64,000 bases of DNA from Geobacter sp. (GTDB lineage: Bacteria; Desulfobacterota; Desulfuromonadia; Geobacterales; Geobacteraceae): NCBI GenBank assembly GCA_003574885.1, contig PJFC01000001.1, positions 868,001-932,000 on the forward strand, given 5' to 3'. The stretch's first letter is position 1. Every line of letters begins with the position of its first letter. The notes beneath the pieces are model-generated. The model worked only from the letters and a program-made list of their open reading frames with translations. It ran no database searches and had not been told where the DNA came from. Positions 7,892-16,335 of the stretch are shown piece by piece. The position numbers and the translations under genes are program-made.

Positions 7892-8272
7892 CTAGTGGGA
7901 GCAACCATGGCTGTGACCGTGGCCGCCGCAGGTATGGCCCGGCATGTATTCCGGCAGACCATTTGTCTTGAAGAGCGCAATGTTGTCAGCAATGGTCCCT
8001 TCCTGTGCCTGAAATACCCGCATTCCGGCAGCGTTCAGCTTGTGAAGCGCGCCGCCGCCAATGCCGCCGACCACGATTGCATCCACCTGCTGGCCGTCGA
8101 GACCTGCCACCGGATTGCAGGCTCCGTGCTGATGAATCCGGTCGCTGTTGTTTATCGCTGTTACCTCGCTGGTGGTAATGTCCACCACGACAAACCCTGG
8201 CGCAGAGCCAAAATGCCCATATACCTGGCTCTCCAACCCTTGATTCTCCAGAACCGGAAAACAGACTTTCAT
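7892..8272 (-). CDS. NifX/NifB-family iron-molybdenum cluster-binding protein
   Basis: This 126-residue protein has the dinitrogenase iron-molybdenum cofactor-binding fold. It begins MKVCFPVLENQGLESQVYGHFGSAP, shows the DAIVVGGIGGGAL glycine turn near residues 70-82 and has a long histidine- and cysteine-rich tail (GHTCGGHGHSHGCSH). Free-standing members of this family bind Fe-S or Mo/Cu clusters (for example the orange protein). ATG 8272 is preceded by GGAGG. There are no nif structural genes in the window, so a nitrogenase role is not implied. It heads the operon with DUF134 and the IscU-like scaffold. Confidence 0.88.
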   Translation of the reverse strand: MKVCFPVLENQGLESQVYGHFGSAPGFVVVDITTSEVTAINNSDRIHQHGACNPVAGLDGQQVDAIVVGGIGGGALHKLNAAGMRVFQAQEGTIADNIALFKTNGLPEYMPGHTCGGHGHSHGCSH

Positions 8273-8291
8273 TGTGTACCTCCATTTGTAA

Positions 8292-8307
8292 TGTGTATAT
8301 GCACAAT
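8292..8307 (-). promoter_or_regulatory. putative operator upstream of the NifX operon
   Basis: Minus-strand ATTGTGCATATACACA contains a TGTG-N6-CACA dyad and lies 20 bp before the NifX-like ATG. A 13/16 match (ATTGTGCGTATGTACA) lies upstream of the TlpA/NosL gene group at 17913-17928. Confidence 0.5.
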
Positions 8308-8494
8308 ATGGCATTCAAAAGCATGGCTGTCAATAGATGTGTTGTACCTTTGCCTAAAATTATTTCCTCTGGCTCCTGAAGTAGCTTGTCAGCCAAAAAG
8401 TGGTTGCACACACGGTAATGCCGCATGTTAATCGAGGTCCCGAACTTTGTGATACACTATAAAAAAAGGATTTTTCACACTGAGAGGCAAAGCC

Positions 8495-8950
8495 ATGACA
8501 AGACAGTTGGCGGTAATCTTACTGCTGCTCCTTTCCTGTGCCGGTTGTGCTATACCCCACAAGGAAATCGACAACAACCCTCCTTTCTCTGCTCATTATT
8601 TTCGCTACCACGATCTTGACATTAAATGGCAGGCTGAACGAAACGCTGGTGGCATAAGCATAAACGGGACGGTCCACAATGTTCGCTCTTATTACCTTCA
8701 GGACCTGGAGTTAACCGGCAGGCTCCTGAACGACCAAGGCAGGGTTGTCGTCAGGGAAACATATGCCGACTTCCCCGACTATCTACCCCCGGACACATCA
8801 GTACCGTTCCACCTTGAGTTCCGTCTTTCCCCTGGCACAAGGGCGGAACGGATTCATTTCAGTTATGTTTACTTGCTGGCTGAACCTGTTCCACCTTTCC
8901 GGGTGGACGAGGATGTTCCCCATTTCGGCACCTTTGTTTCACCTTTATAA
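8495..8950 (+). CDS. lipoprotein of unknown function (FxLYD-like)
   Basis: The 151-residue product has a lipoprotein signal peptide (LLLLLSCAGC, lipid-modified Cys at residue 18). The mature part is one beta-sandwich-like domain, with INGTVHNVRSYYLQDLELTGRLLN resembling the FxLYD/DUF3426 family that decorates envelope proteins in this group. A GAGAGG ribosome site precedes the ATG. It is transcribed away from the NifX operon and sits 66 bp before the rhomboid gene, so the two may be co-expressed. Function is not known. Confidence 0.75.
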   Translation: MTRQLAVILLLLLSCAGCAIPHKEIDNNPPFSAHYFRYHDLDIKWQAERNAGGISINGTVHNVRSYYLQDLELTGRLLNDQGRVVVRETYADFPDYLPPDTSVPFHLEFRLSPGTRAERIHFSYVYLLAEPVPPFRVDEDVPHFGTFVSPL

Positions 8951-8963
8951 CAATTAAGAATCC

Positions 8964-8980
8964 TCCCGCGTCACGCGGGA
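8964..8980 (+). repeat. small perfect hairpin between lipoprotein and rhomboid genes
   Basis: TCCCGCG-TCA-CGCGGGA forms a 7-bp stem without an adjacent U-run; a T-rich stretch begins 10 nt later. It may be a partial terminator that lowers expression of the rhomboid gene. Confidence 0.5.
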
Positions 8981-9016
8981 TCACCGATCCTATTTTACAG
9001 AGAAAGGGTAATATCA

Positions 9017-9853
9017 ATGGCAAGTAGAGCCCTGCTCTGCCCACGCTGCGGGCGGCTTATCGGCAGCGACGAGACCGTCTGTTCATGGTGCGGGACCTCC
9101 CGCACCAACCCCTGGTGGAAGGCAATGGGCTGGAGCCGTGGTTCGTTGCGCGATGACTGGCTGGTGCATTCGATCATCACCGTCAACATAATCTTCTATG
9201 TGATGTCACTTGTCCTGACGAGAAATCATTCCTTCAGCCTCAATCCGCTCGGCTTTCTTGCCCCTGGACAGACCAGCCTGCTTCTGCTTGGAGCATCAGG
9301 AACCATACCTGTCGACGAGTATGGCCGATACTGGTCATTACTCAGTGCGAACTACCTGCACGGCGGAATTTTGCACATCTTCTTCAACCTCATGGCCTTT
9401 CGCCAGATTGCGCCGTGGGTTAGCCGGGAATACGGCGACAGCAGGGCGTTCACCATTTATACAATCGGCGGCGTAGGAGGATATGTCCTCTCCTACCTGG
9501 CAGGCATACCTTTTACAATTGGCGCCTCCGCGGCTGTATGCGCCTTGATCGGTTCTCTTCTTTACTATGGCAAGAGCAGGGGGGGGACATACGGTGCCAT
9601 GGTCTTTCGCGAGGTTTGGGGATGGGTCATAAGCCTCTTCCTGTTCGGCTTCATTGTGCCGGGAATCAACAATTGGGCTCATGGAGGCGGAATAATCAGC
9701 GGGATATTGCTTGGGATGCTGCTGGGATACAGTGAGAAGAGGCAAGTGACACCGCTTCACCATCTGATTGCCATAGTCTGCGGTATAGCCACAATCGCAT
9801 GCCTCACATGGGCTGCGGTCGGCGCAGTAGCGTTCCGGCTTGTCGGGAGATAG
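9017..9853 (+). CDS. rhomboid family intramembrane serine protease with zinc ribbon
   Basis: This 278-residue polytopic protein starts with a zinc ribbon (CPRC at 8-11, CSWC at 22-25), then six to seven membrane segments. The rhomboid landmarks are all present: HGGILHIFFNLMAF in TM2 (HxxxN), the nucleophile Ser171 in GASAAV, and the catalytic His222 in NWAHGGG. It should cleave membrane proteins within the bilayer, with the ribbon in the cytoplasm. The rest of the loop 1 region (WSLLSANYLH) also fits the family. Its substrate is unknown. The neighbouring lipoprotein gene is on the same strand. Confidence 0.92.
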   Translation: MASRALLCPRCGRLIGSDETVCSWCGTSRTNPWWKAMGWSRGSLRDDWLVHSIITVNIIFYVMSLVLTRNHSFSLNPLGFLAPGQTSLLLLGASGTIPVDEYGRYWSLLSANYLHGGILHIFFNLMAFRQIAPWVSREYGDSRAFTIYTIGGVGGYVLSYLAGIPFTIGASAAVCALIGSLLYYGKSRGGTYGAMVFREVWGWVISLFLFGFIVPGINNWAHGGGIISGILLGMLLGYSEKRQVTPLHHLIAIVCGIATIACLTWAAVGAVAFRLVGR

Positions 9854-9928
9854 AAGACAGCACGACTAACAATGTCCTTCCCTTTTCTCCGCTAATTGTC
9901 TACAGGTAGCGAAGGCAACAAACTCCCC

Positions 9929-10678
9929 TCACTCCGGAGCGAACAATTCCGAAGAAATCTTCCGGTTAATCGTGATTTCGCCCAGAACGATTTCCGATAG
10001 TTTCATATCGCCGGCAAAATTGATCAGTCGGTAGGGGAAGAGAACCCCATCGATTGCATGGAAATCGCTGTATTCGGTGGACAGTTCACCAGCCCCCATC
10101 ATTCCCATGGCAAAGTTGGCAGAAACTCTTACAATCAGACGTGTTTTCATGTCAATAAGGAGACTCAACCGGGGCGCATTTTTCAGTTCAATCAGCAGCA
10201 GATACGTATCGCGCCCGTTGTGCCTCTGTTTCCCGCCATATTTCACCTTGAACGATCCGTCCACGAGCCCCATCGGCAGGTCAAGATAACTATACTGGTA
10301 GATCATGGACTGGAGCACAAGGGGGGAGACCGGGGTTAATCCTTCGCTCCCCACATGCCAACCATGATTTCCATTGAGAATCCGTATTTCGCCCCCCTGC
10401 TCCGGCATTACTTCGATGCGCAGTTTGCCGGACCGTTCAAAGTAGCGGGTATAGTTACCCTCTTTCCCATTGAGGAATTCCGTTATTTGACCCTTGGCCG
10501 TGACCGATATGATTTTTCTGACAGCCTCTGCGCCTCCGTAAGCCTTGAGCACGGAAGCAACGAGCTCACCACCAGACGGGTCAATTTGTCGTTCCGCCCC
10601 ACAACACCTTCCGGGGAGAAACAGCAGGGACAGCCCTACAGTTGTGGCAGCGATGTAGAGATATCGTCGCGATGACAT
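9929..10678 (-). CDS. secreted LolA/LppX-like beta protein
   Basis: This 249-residue exported protein has a signal peptide (core 8-18, C-rich end GRCCGA). The body has the alternating-strand look of outer-membrane lipoprotein-sorting (LolA/LppX/DUF4292-type) proteins, with a helix GGELVASVLKAYGGAEAVRKI at the start followed by strands such as LRIEVMPEQGGEIRILNG. GAGG lies before ATG 10678, and longer in-frame starts overlap the upstream gene. It is the last gene of a minus-strand run. A role in lipid or lipoprotein transfer across the periplasm is an inference from fold only. Confidence 0.6.
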   Translation of the reverse strand: MSSRRYLYIAATTVGLSLLFLPGRCCGAERQIDPSGGELVASVLKAYGGAEAVRKIISVTAKGQITEFLNGKEGNYTRYFERSGKLRIEVMPEQGGEIRILNGNHGWHVGSEGLTPVSPLVLQSMIYQYSYLDLPMGLVDGSFKVKYGGKQRHNGRDTYLLLIELKNAPRLSLLIDMKTRLIVRVSANFAMGMMGAGELSTEYSDFHAIDGVLFPYRLINFAGDMKLSEIVLGEITINRKISSELFAPE

Positions 10679-10739
10679 GGTCGCCTCGTCACCAGTGTAC
10701 TGGAGCAGACTGTCCCTTGTTACGGTTGTTTTACTTCCC

Positions 10740-11861
10740 TCAGAAGGGAGCCAGCCAGATTTTAAAGAGTTTATAAGGGAGAATCCGTTCATCTCTCCCA
10801 TAATTGAACCGGGGCATCCGATGTATCTGGGAAGCGGTAAAGTAGAGGTAATCATCCGGTGAAATGCCCATGCTGTCTGGCCATTGGATATGGTCACTCT
10901 GGACGATCGTGTCCAGTGTGCCGCTATCTGGCCGATAGCGTTTGATGGCGTTTTCTTCCAAAGCAGTGAGATAGAGGTTGCCGTCGGCGTCCATCAGCAT
11001 GCCGTCTACCGCCCCCGTTTCTGCCACCCTTTCCACATGCACAGCCAGTTGCTTCTCAGAGAGATTGGGGTCCTTCAGTGCGGAAGTTTTGATGCGATAG
11101 AGGGTTCGGCCGGTCAAAGCGTGGTAATAGAGGTACTCTCCCGCCGCGTCGATCGCAATGCCGTCGGCGTGGATCTGCGGCACCCGGCCTTTCTCATCGC
11201 GCAGCTCCTTGCCACCGATTACCGGAACATAGCCTGGCTCGGCTTTGGTGGATGGATGGACAGCAAGCAGCCTCCGGCTCTTGCCAGTCGCCAGATCGAC
11301 CACGACGATGGCGCCTGCGCCTGAATCGGTGATGTAGGCAAGATCTGCTGACGGATCGAAGCGGACGTCATTAAGGTAACTGTTACGGGGGGCAATACTA
11401 TCATCAAATGGAATGACTCTCTCAACAATGCCGGTAGCCAGATTGATCTTGACCAGTTTCGCTCCACCCGGCACCACCCCCTTGAACTCTGGCGATGCGG
11501 GATCGAGAACCCAGAGGAAATCGTTGTCATCAACCACTACGCTCTGCACACAGATAAAGTGGGCTTCGGGATGGTTTGCCTCGTCCCGCCCCCACCGGTT
11601 CCAATCATTGTCGGGGTAGGGGCGCAGAGAACCGTCCGTCAGCACCTCAGTCACAGAGTTGAGCGGGTCTTTGTCCCAACGGGGAAAATTGACAAAGACC
11701 CTTCCCTCCTGCGAGACGGTTACCCCCGTGACCTGGTCATTGAAATAGGGGTACTCGAACAAGGCACCCCGGGCAACAGGTTCGGCGGCGTCATGGCTGA
11801 TCGGGTAGATCGCGCACCCTCCAAGAAATAAAAGTGGCACGAGACACCGGACGAGTCGCAT
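10740..11861 (-). CDS. beta-propeller lipoprotein, major royal jelly/SMP-30-like
   Basis: This 373-residue lipoprotein has lipobox LFLGGC with Cys at about residue 16. Its repeats, with the six-bladed propeller pattern, match the yellow/major-royal-jelly family: VTVSQEGRVFVNFPRW at the start, DPASPEFKG, YLNDVRFDPSADLAYITDSGAGAIVVVDL and ADGIAIDAAGEYLYYHALTGRTLYRI. Bacterial members are often annotated as gluconolactonase-like, but no catalytic activity is established. ATG 11861 follows GGGGACTTGCC. It sits between YfdX and the LolA-like gene with short gaps, suggesting one transcript. Confidence 0.8.
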   Translation of the reverse strand: MRLVRCLVPLLFLGGCAIYPISHDAAEPVARGALFEYPYFNDQVTGVTVSQEGRVFVNFPRWDKDPLNSVTEVLTDGSLRPYPDNDWNRWGRDEANHPEAHFICVQSVVVDDNDFLWVLDPASPEFKGVVPGGAKLVKINLATGIVERVIPFDDSIAPRNSYLNDVRFDPSADLAYITDSGAGAIVVVDLATGKSRRLLAVHPSTKAEPGYVPVIGGKELRDEKGRVPQIHADGIAIDAAGEYLYYHALTGRTLYRIKTSALKDPNLSEKQLAVHVERVAETGAVDGMLMDADGNLYLTALEENAIKRYRPDSGTLDTIVQSDHIQWPDSMGISPDDYLYFTASQIHRMPRFNYGRDERILPYKLFKIWLAPF

Positions 11862-11901
11862 GGCAAGTCCCCTTGGTGTGCTTTCCATATGAATCTCCGC
11901 G

Positions 11902-13167
11902 TTACAACTCCTGGATCAAGGTGCTTAACACATCTTTAAGGGACTCATACCGTTCCTGAACGGCACTATCATTTTTTTCAGGGCTAGACTTGAGCGCCTG
12001 GATAGCCCTTTCAGCCGCATCCATTTTCTCGAGCGATTTTTTGACTGCCATCTTGTTCTGCTTTGCCTTCTTCAGGTAGGCTGCGGCTATGTCAAGTTCT
12101 TTGACGGCCTTAGCCGGCTCCGCAGTCGTGACCTGGTATGTTTCGGCATATTCTACGTGCAGCTTAGCCTCGATAAGGTTGTTTTCACCTTTAAGCGTGG
12201 TTTCCTCTTCCGGTATAACGGCAGCAAGGTAAGCCGCAGACCGCTCGGAAAGAGCCTTGCTCTTTTCCCAGACTGACTTCAGCTCCGATTCTGCAACCTT
12301 TCCTTCGCCGGCCAGTTTTTTCTCCAGTTCTGCAACTTCCTGCGAAAGTTTACCGACCTCTTCTTTCACCTTCGCGCTCCCACCGGATTCCGCCTTCCCC
12401 AAATACCCCCTGGCCTGTTTAAGGTATCTCCCCGTATCGGTCCGTCCCTCAGTGGAATAATTGCGGAAAGCCAGCCAACTATTCCTGTTTGCCTGAAAAA
12501 GGGGTGAGTACAAGCCGGTGTAGAGAGACAGAGCCCTATGCTCGGCGACTTGCAGGGCTTCATCAGCCTTTCTGGCCTCCTTCGCGCTTAGATATTTCTG
12601 CGCCTTGGTCACGTCCTGCTGCAACCTGAGCAACGGCAGTTCCACTTCGATTATGATCAGTGATCTATCTGCCAGAGCTAACTCCCTATCGGCTTCCCGT
12701 TTATCGTCTTTTTCAAGATAGGCTTTTGCCCGGTCGATATGCATCTTTGCCTTATCGGTCGGGAGATAGATGGATATCATATCCAGGGAGGAATATATCG
12801 GGGGAAGGTCCTGCAATATCCGCTGTGCTGGTTCAAATTCAAGATGCTTACGGGCAATGTCGATGTGATTCTTGACAGTTGACGTGGAAAGATCATCCCT
12901 GATACTCTCCAGCAGCCTTGCGGACTCAGCCACATCACGCCTGGCACTTGCCCATGCCTCGCGATGAATATCGGCTCGTGCCTGGGAGATGTGTCGCAAG
13001 GCGATGACTGCAGTCCTTTCTATGGTAGATTCCACATCCGGCATGATGCTCCTGTACGGTATGGAACTGTCATCGCCCTGTGCCAACTGGGCACAGGCAG
13101 AAGAGGCTATAATCATGGTGAAGACAAGGGCTATGGCAGTTGAATAAAATTGGCGCTTTCGTCTCAT
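11902..13167 (-). CDS. YfdX family periplasmic protein
   Basis: This 421-residue secreted, almost entirely helical protein has a signal peptide ending at SSACA. Residues about 40-185 match the YfdX domain (ALRHISQARADIHREAW, then IDIARKHLEFEPAQRIL and ISIYLPTDKAKMHIDRAKAYLEK). The C-terminal half is additional coiled-coil-like helices rich in Lys and Glu, about twice the length of enterobacterial YfdX. YfdX proteins have been linked to acid and virulence responses, with no fixed activity. AAAGGAG precedes ATG 13167. Confidence 0.8.
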   Translation of the reverse strand: MRRKRQFYSTAIALVFTMIIASSACAQLAQGDDSSIPYRSIMPDVESTIERTAVIALRHISQARADIHREAWASARRDVAESARLLESIRDDLSTSTVKNHIDIARKHLEFEPAQRILQDLPPIYSSLDMISIYLPTDKAKMHIDRAKAYLEKDDKREADRELALADRSLIIIEVELPLLRLQQDVTKAQKYLSAKEARKADEALQVAEHRALSLYTGLYSPLFQANRNSWLAFRNYSTEGRTDTGRYLKQARGYLGKAESGGSAKVKEEVGKLSQEVAELEKKLAGEGKVAESELKSVWEKSKALSERSAAYLAAVIPEEETTLKGENNLIEAKLHVEYAETYQVTTAEPAKAVKELDIAAAYLKKAKQNKMAVKKSLEKMDAAERAIQALKSSPEKNDSAVQERYESLKDVLSTLIQEL

Positions 13168-13210
13168 GTTATTTCTCCTTTCCAGTAAAGTGAGAGGTCA
13201 TTATGTATGC

Positions 13211-13309
13211 TCAATAATTCTCGCAGCATCTCTGCGAAACGATTGCAAATAGCATCAAAATTGAAAACAATCCCCCTATGCCAAACTTTGTCAGCATCCC
13301 CTTATCCAT
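13211..13309 (-). CDS. candidate 32-residue single-pass membrane peptide
   Basis: GGAGGGCACC immediately precedes an ATG at 13309 that opens a 32-codon frame. The peptide is MDKGMLTKF, then a hydrophobic stretch of about 15 residues (IGGLFSILMLFAIV), then a tail with two adjacent cysteines (QRCCENY). The stop lies 43 bp before the YfdX ATG, so it would share the transcript. Small size, an excellent ribosome site and a clear membrane segment support translation. It is too small for standard gene finders. Confidence 0.55.
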   Translation of the reverse strand: MDKGMLTKFGIGGLFSILMLFAIVSQRCCENY

Positions 13310-13506
13310 GGTGCCCTCCTTCAAGCGAAAAAAAGCCACGCAAAATCAGCGTTAAGTATACCTAAATTCAAAGCCTATTCAACTGAGCAAGGGTGCATTT
13401 CAACGCCGCCGCACCCGGCTGGGGAATGGCGGTGTTCAGCTGTATCTCCTACAGTTAACCTGGTAGCCATAGCTACTACTTTCAGGTGCATGGGGAGTTG
13501 GAAGAG
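13310..13506. other. intergenic, no supported gene
   Basis: About 200 bp between the polytopic protein and the mini-ORF. It contains a possible 38-codon frame (13375-13491, minus) with no ribosome site, which I do not accept, and no clear terminator. A promoter for the YfdX part of the run could lie here. Confidence 0.5.
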
Positions 13507-14508
13507 CTAATACCCTTCCAGTTTGAAGTTGGAAAAAAGAATCTGGCAGGTAACAATCACCGTGAAAAGGAAGAATGCGGTAAGCGATACGGCAGCAAGC
13601 TTCCGTTGTAGTGCAGGTATGGTCTCCGCAAGGCTTTTCTCCTTGCTGAACTGTTGTAACAGTCCGACCCCAAGTCCGGTGACCGTGCCCGAAAGCATGA
13701 GAATGTACAGTGGGTATCCTGCATAACCATACTCTTTCTGCAGAATGCAGAACGGGCAGTGATGGGAGGGCATTTCGTAGAAGTAGAGGGATATGAAAGA
13801 GATAACAGAGACGATCGATGTGAGAAATGCGATTCCGCTCATGCTGGCGAAGAAATAACCACCCTTCCCCTGCACGAAAAGTCTTGCTCCTGCTGCAAAA
13901 GTAATGAACATGCTGGAGTAGAAGACGATTTCCATCGGGGCACTTGGTGCCGCAAGGATTTCTGAGGTAATTTTGTGTGAGTTTTGGCTGAAAAGGCTGC
14001 CACAGCACGAAGTAATTATGTCCGGCCTGAGACCAAGAAAGTAAGCGCCCTGCACCACTGTTTCAGCCAGGATAAAGGGGGCCATGATCAGCAGCAGCAG
14101 GTACTTGGCCTTGATAAGCGGATAATCGTACCCCTGGTTGTCGGCGTGATTGAGTATCAGCCACAGGCCGGCCAGGATGAAGGTGACTATCTTGAGCAGC
14201 AGTGTCGGATAGCCGAAACTGCTGACCGTCAGGGTTCCGACGGCGCACATGGCCCCCACGAACAGGTGGGAGATGCTGTCGGCGGTCTGGATGAAGAGAA
14301 ACAGCGAGACCAGTTGGAAGGCCAGGAAATAGCTGACGATGGTGGAAATCAGGTAGGTCCGGCGCTCCAGTGCCAGCTGAAGTTCGCTGCCGCTGGCGAG
14401 GTCCCACCGGCGCAAAATCCGGATGCTCCAGCCGGAGGCGTAGAGGGACATCAGGCTGATCAGCAGGGATGAGACGAGCAGCGCCAGGATGCCCGGGTCG
14501 AGGATCAT
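13507..14508 (-). CDS. polytopic membrane protein with CC and CPFC motifs, ABC-exporter partner
   Basis: This 333-residue integral membrane protein has about eight membrane segments. Two cysteine features face loops: SCCGS at 167-171 and HHCPFC at 249-254, followed by ILQKEYGYAGYP. The CPFC pair in a loop recalls the redox site of VKOR/DsbB-type proteins, but the rest does not match them. ATG 14508 overlaps the ATPase stop as ATGA, so it is translated with the ABC exporter. I do not recognise a named family. A thiol-redox or metal-relay role is inference from the cysteines and from NosL and the TlpA-like lipoprotein upstream. Confidence 0.75.
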   Translation of the reverse strand: MILDPGILALLVSSLLISLMSLYASGWSIRILRRWDLASGSELQLALERRTYLISTIVSYFLAFQLVSLFLFIQTADSISHLFVGAMCAVGTLTVSSFGYPTLLLKIVTFILAGLWLILNHADNQGYDYPLIKAKYLLLLIMAPFILAETVVQGAYFLGLRPDIITSCCGSLFSQNSHKITSEILAAPSAPMEIVFYSSMFITFAAGARLFVQGKGGYFFASMSGIAFLTSIVSVISFISLYFYEMPSHHCPFCILQKEYGYAGYPLYILMLSGTVTGLGVGLLQQFSKEKSLAETIPALQRKLAAVSLTAFFLFTVIVTCQILFSNFKLEGY

Positions 14509-15191
14509 AGTGCTGATTCCCCATCGACGACCTGACCGTCGCGCATCTCCACCACCCGGTCAACCAGGTCAGAGCCGTAGACGAGCGGATCGTGGCTGGC
14601 CAGGATAATGGTTGTCCCCCTTGCCTTGAGATCGCCCATGATGTCCATGAATTCGTGTGATAGCCTGGTGTCGAGGTGGGTGGTCGGTTCATCGGCGATG
14701 ATGATGGCGGGATTGTGTATCAGCGCCCGGGCAATGGCCACCCGCTGGGCCTCGCCGCCTGACAGCCATTCAATCCTGGCGTCGGCCCGTTTACCGAGAT
14801 CGAACATCTCCAGGGTCTCCATCGCCCGCCTCCGCAGCAGGGAAAACTTTTCCCCGGTGGGGTAGGCTGGAGCCATGACATTTTCCAGGGCAGAAATCCC
14901 CTTGATCAGGTTGAACTGCTGGAAGATGAACCCGAAGGTGGAGCGCCGTACTTCGGTCAGGAAGCGCTCCGGCAGGCTGGTGATCTCCCGCTCGTTGAGG
15001 AAAATACGGCCGGTGGTGGGGCGGGCCATGCACCCTATCAGGCTGAGCAGCGTGGTTTTGCCCGACCCGCTCGGACCCTTGAGGACAGTCGTTTCATGCA
15101 GCTGCACATCCAGGGACACCCCGTGCAGGGCGGTGAACTCGTTCGGACGGCCGGCATTGAACACCTTGCTGATGTTGCGTGCTGATATCAT
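14505..15191 (-). CDS. ABC transporter ATP-binding protein, LolD/MacB type
   Basis: This 228-residue ATPase has Walker A GPSGSGKT near residue 39, Q-loop FIFQQFN, signature LSGGEAQRVAIARAL, Walker B IIIADEPT followed by THLDT, and H-switch ASHDP. The pattern is that of the LolD/MacB/FtsE group, which power permeases that act in the periplasm rather than moving small molecules. The usual D-loop ALD reads HLD here. It lies between its FtsX-type permease and the polytopic protein, overlapping the latter. Confidence 0.93.
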   Translation of the reverse strand: MISARNISKVFNAGRPNEFTALHGVSLDVQLHETTVLKGPSGSGKTTLLSLIGCMARPTTGRIFLNEREITSLPERFLTEVRRSTFGFIFQQFNLIKGISALENVMAPAYPTGEKFSLLRRRAMETLEMFDLGKRADARIEWLSGGEAQRVAIARALIHNPAIIIADEPTTHLDTRLSHEFMDIMGDLKARGTTIILASHDPLVYGSDLVDRVVEMRDGQVVDGESAL

Positions 15192-15201
15192 AAGGGCTTT
15201 C

Positions 15202-16335
15202 TCAACGCATGACCGTATCGGGGTCGATGGTAGCCGCCCGCCACGAGGGGATAATGGTGGTGACGGTGTAGGGAACGACGGTCAGGAAGAAAAGCGTTGC
15301 CACCTGGCCGAAGTCGATAAACGGGGTCAGGCGGAAGGTGGGATAGAGAGTCGACCATCCTTTGATTACCGGCGCGAACAGGGCGGCCGAGGTGAAAAAA
15401 ACATGGGCGTAGGCAAGAATGGTCCCCAGCAGGAAAGCGGTCAGCGAGATGATGCTCCCCTCCCAGAATTTCATCAGCATGATATCGGAGGTTTCCCAGC
15501 CGACAGCCTTGAGGATACCGATTTCCTTCTGTTCTTCGGCTGAAAGGCCGGTGGCCTTGTCCCAGGCAAAAATGACAAAGGCCAGGGCCACTGCAGCGAA
15601 GATGACGATCATCAGCCCGGAGCGCCAGCCGAAGAGCGCGTCATAGGTGCGCTGGATCTCGGTACGCACGATGGGGCGGCTGTCAGGATACATCCGGCTG
15701 ATCTTTTCGGCAATGGTGGCATACTCCCGTGGATTGCGCACCTGCAGAGCCAGATCGGTGGACTGGTCTTCCGGTATGCCGGAGAAGTCGCGGTAATCCT
15801 TTTCCGAGAGCAGTATCAGGTCGCTTGTCACCAGCTGCGATTCGCTGTCAAAGATGTTTCTGATGGTAAAACTGCGGGGTTGGCCGTCGTGCCCGGCAAA
15901 AGCAATGATGTCGCCTCGATTGGCGCCGCGCATCCTGGATATGCCGCTGCCGATGTCGATGCTGCCAGGTTCGGGCGGGTTCCCGGCCGGTACCATCATG
16001 GTGTAATTAGCCAGAAAATCCTTGTCGTACTTATAGCCCCATAAGCGTGGGTGTACCGAGATGACGCCGTTGATCTGACGAATCCTGTCGCTCCAGGCTA
16101 CGGGAATGGTTTGGTAGCGGCCGGTCATGGTGCGCTGGACGATGATTTCCGGTGCCTCGTTGAGCACCAGGGCCGCCTCATGCTTGAGGGCGTGGGTGAA
16201 AAAGAGTATGGATGCCAAGATAAAGACGAGCAGGGTGTAGACCGAGAGCAGTGCGCCGTTTTTTCCTTTGCGTCGCAAAAGCGCCGCGAGGGTGAAATCC
16301 ATGATATGCCGTTGTCGTTCAATCATCCTGGTCAT
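15202..16335 (-). CDS. FtsX/MacB-type ABC transporter permease
   Basis: This 377-residue permease has the MacB arrangement: one membrane segment near residues 25-45, a large periplasmic domain (about 46-240), then three segments in the C-terminal third ending in the family-typical PSWRAATIDPDTVMR. ATG 16335 overlaps the preceding stop as ATGA; later ATGs at 16326 and 16302 also lack ribosome sites, so coupling decides the start. Together with the next ATPase it forms a type VII ABC machine that could move lipoproteins or signal across the membrane. Its substrate is unknown; NosL upstream suggests metal. Confidence 0.88.
   Translation of the reverse strand: MTRMIERQRHIMDFTLAALLRRKGKNGALLSVYTLLVFILASILFFTHALKHEAALVLNEAPEIIVQRTMTGRYQTIPVAWSDRIRQINGVISVHPRLWGYKYDKDFLANYTMMVPAGNPPEPGSIDIGSGISRMRGANRGDIIAFAGHDGQPRSFTIRNIFDSESQLVTSDLILLSEKDYRDFSGIPEDQSTDLALQVRNPREYATIAEKISRMYPDSRPIVRTEIQRTYDALFGWRSGLMIVIFAAVALAFVIFAWDKATGLSAEEQKEIGILKAVGWETSDIMLMKFWEGSIISLTAFLLGTILAYAHVFFTSAALFAPVIKGWSTLYPTFRLTPFIDFGQVATLFFLTVVPYTVTTIIPSWRAATIDPDTVMR

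Noticed and set aside
13375-13491. 38-codon minus-strand frame upstream of the YfdX mini-ORF
   Set aside because: No ribosome site and an unconvincing composition.
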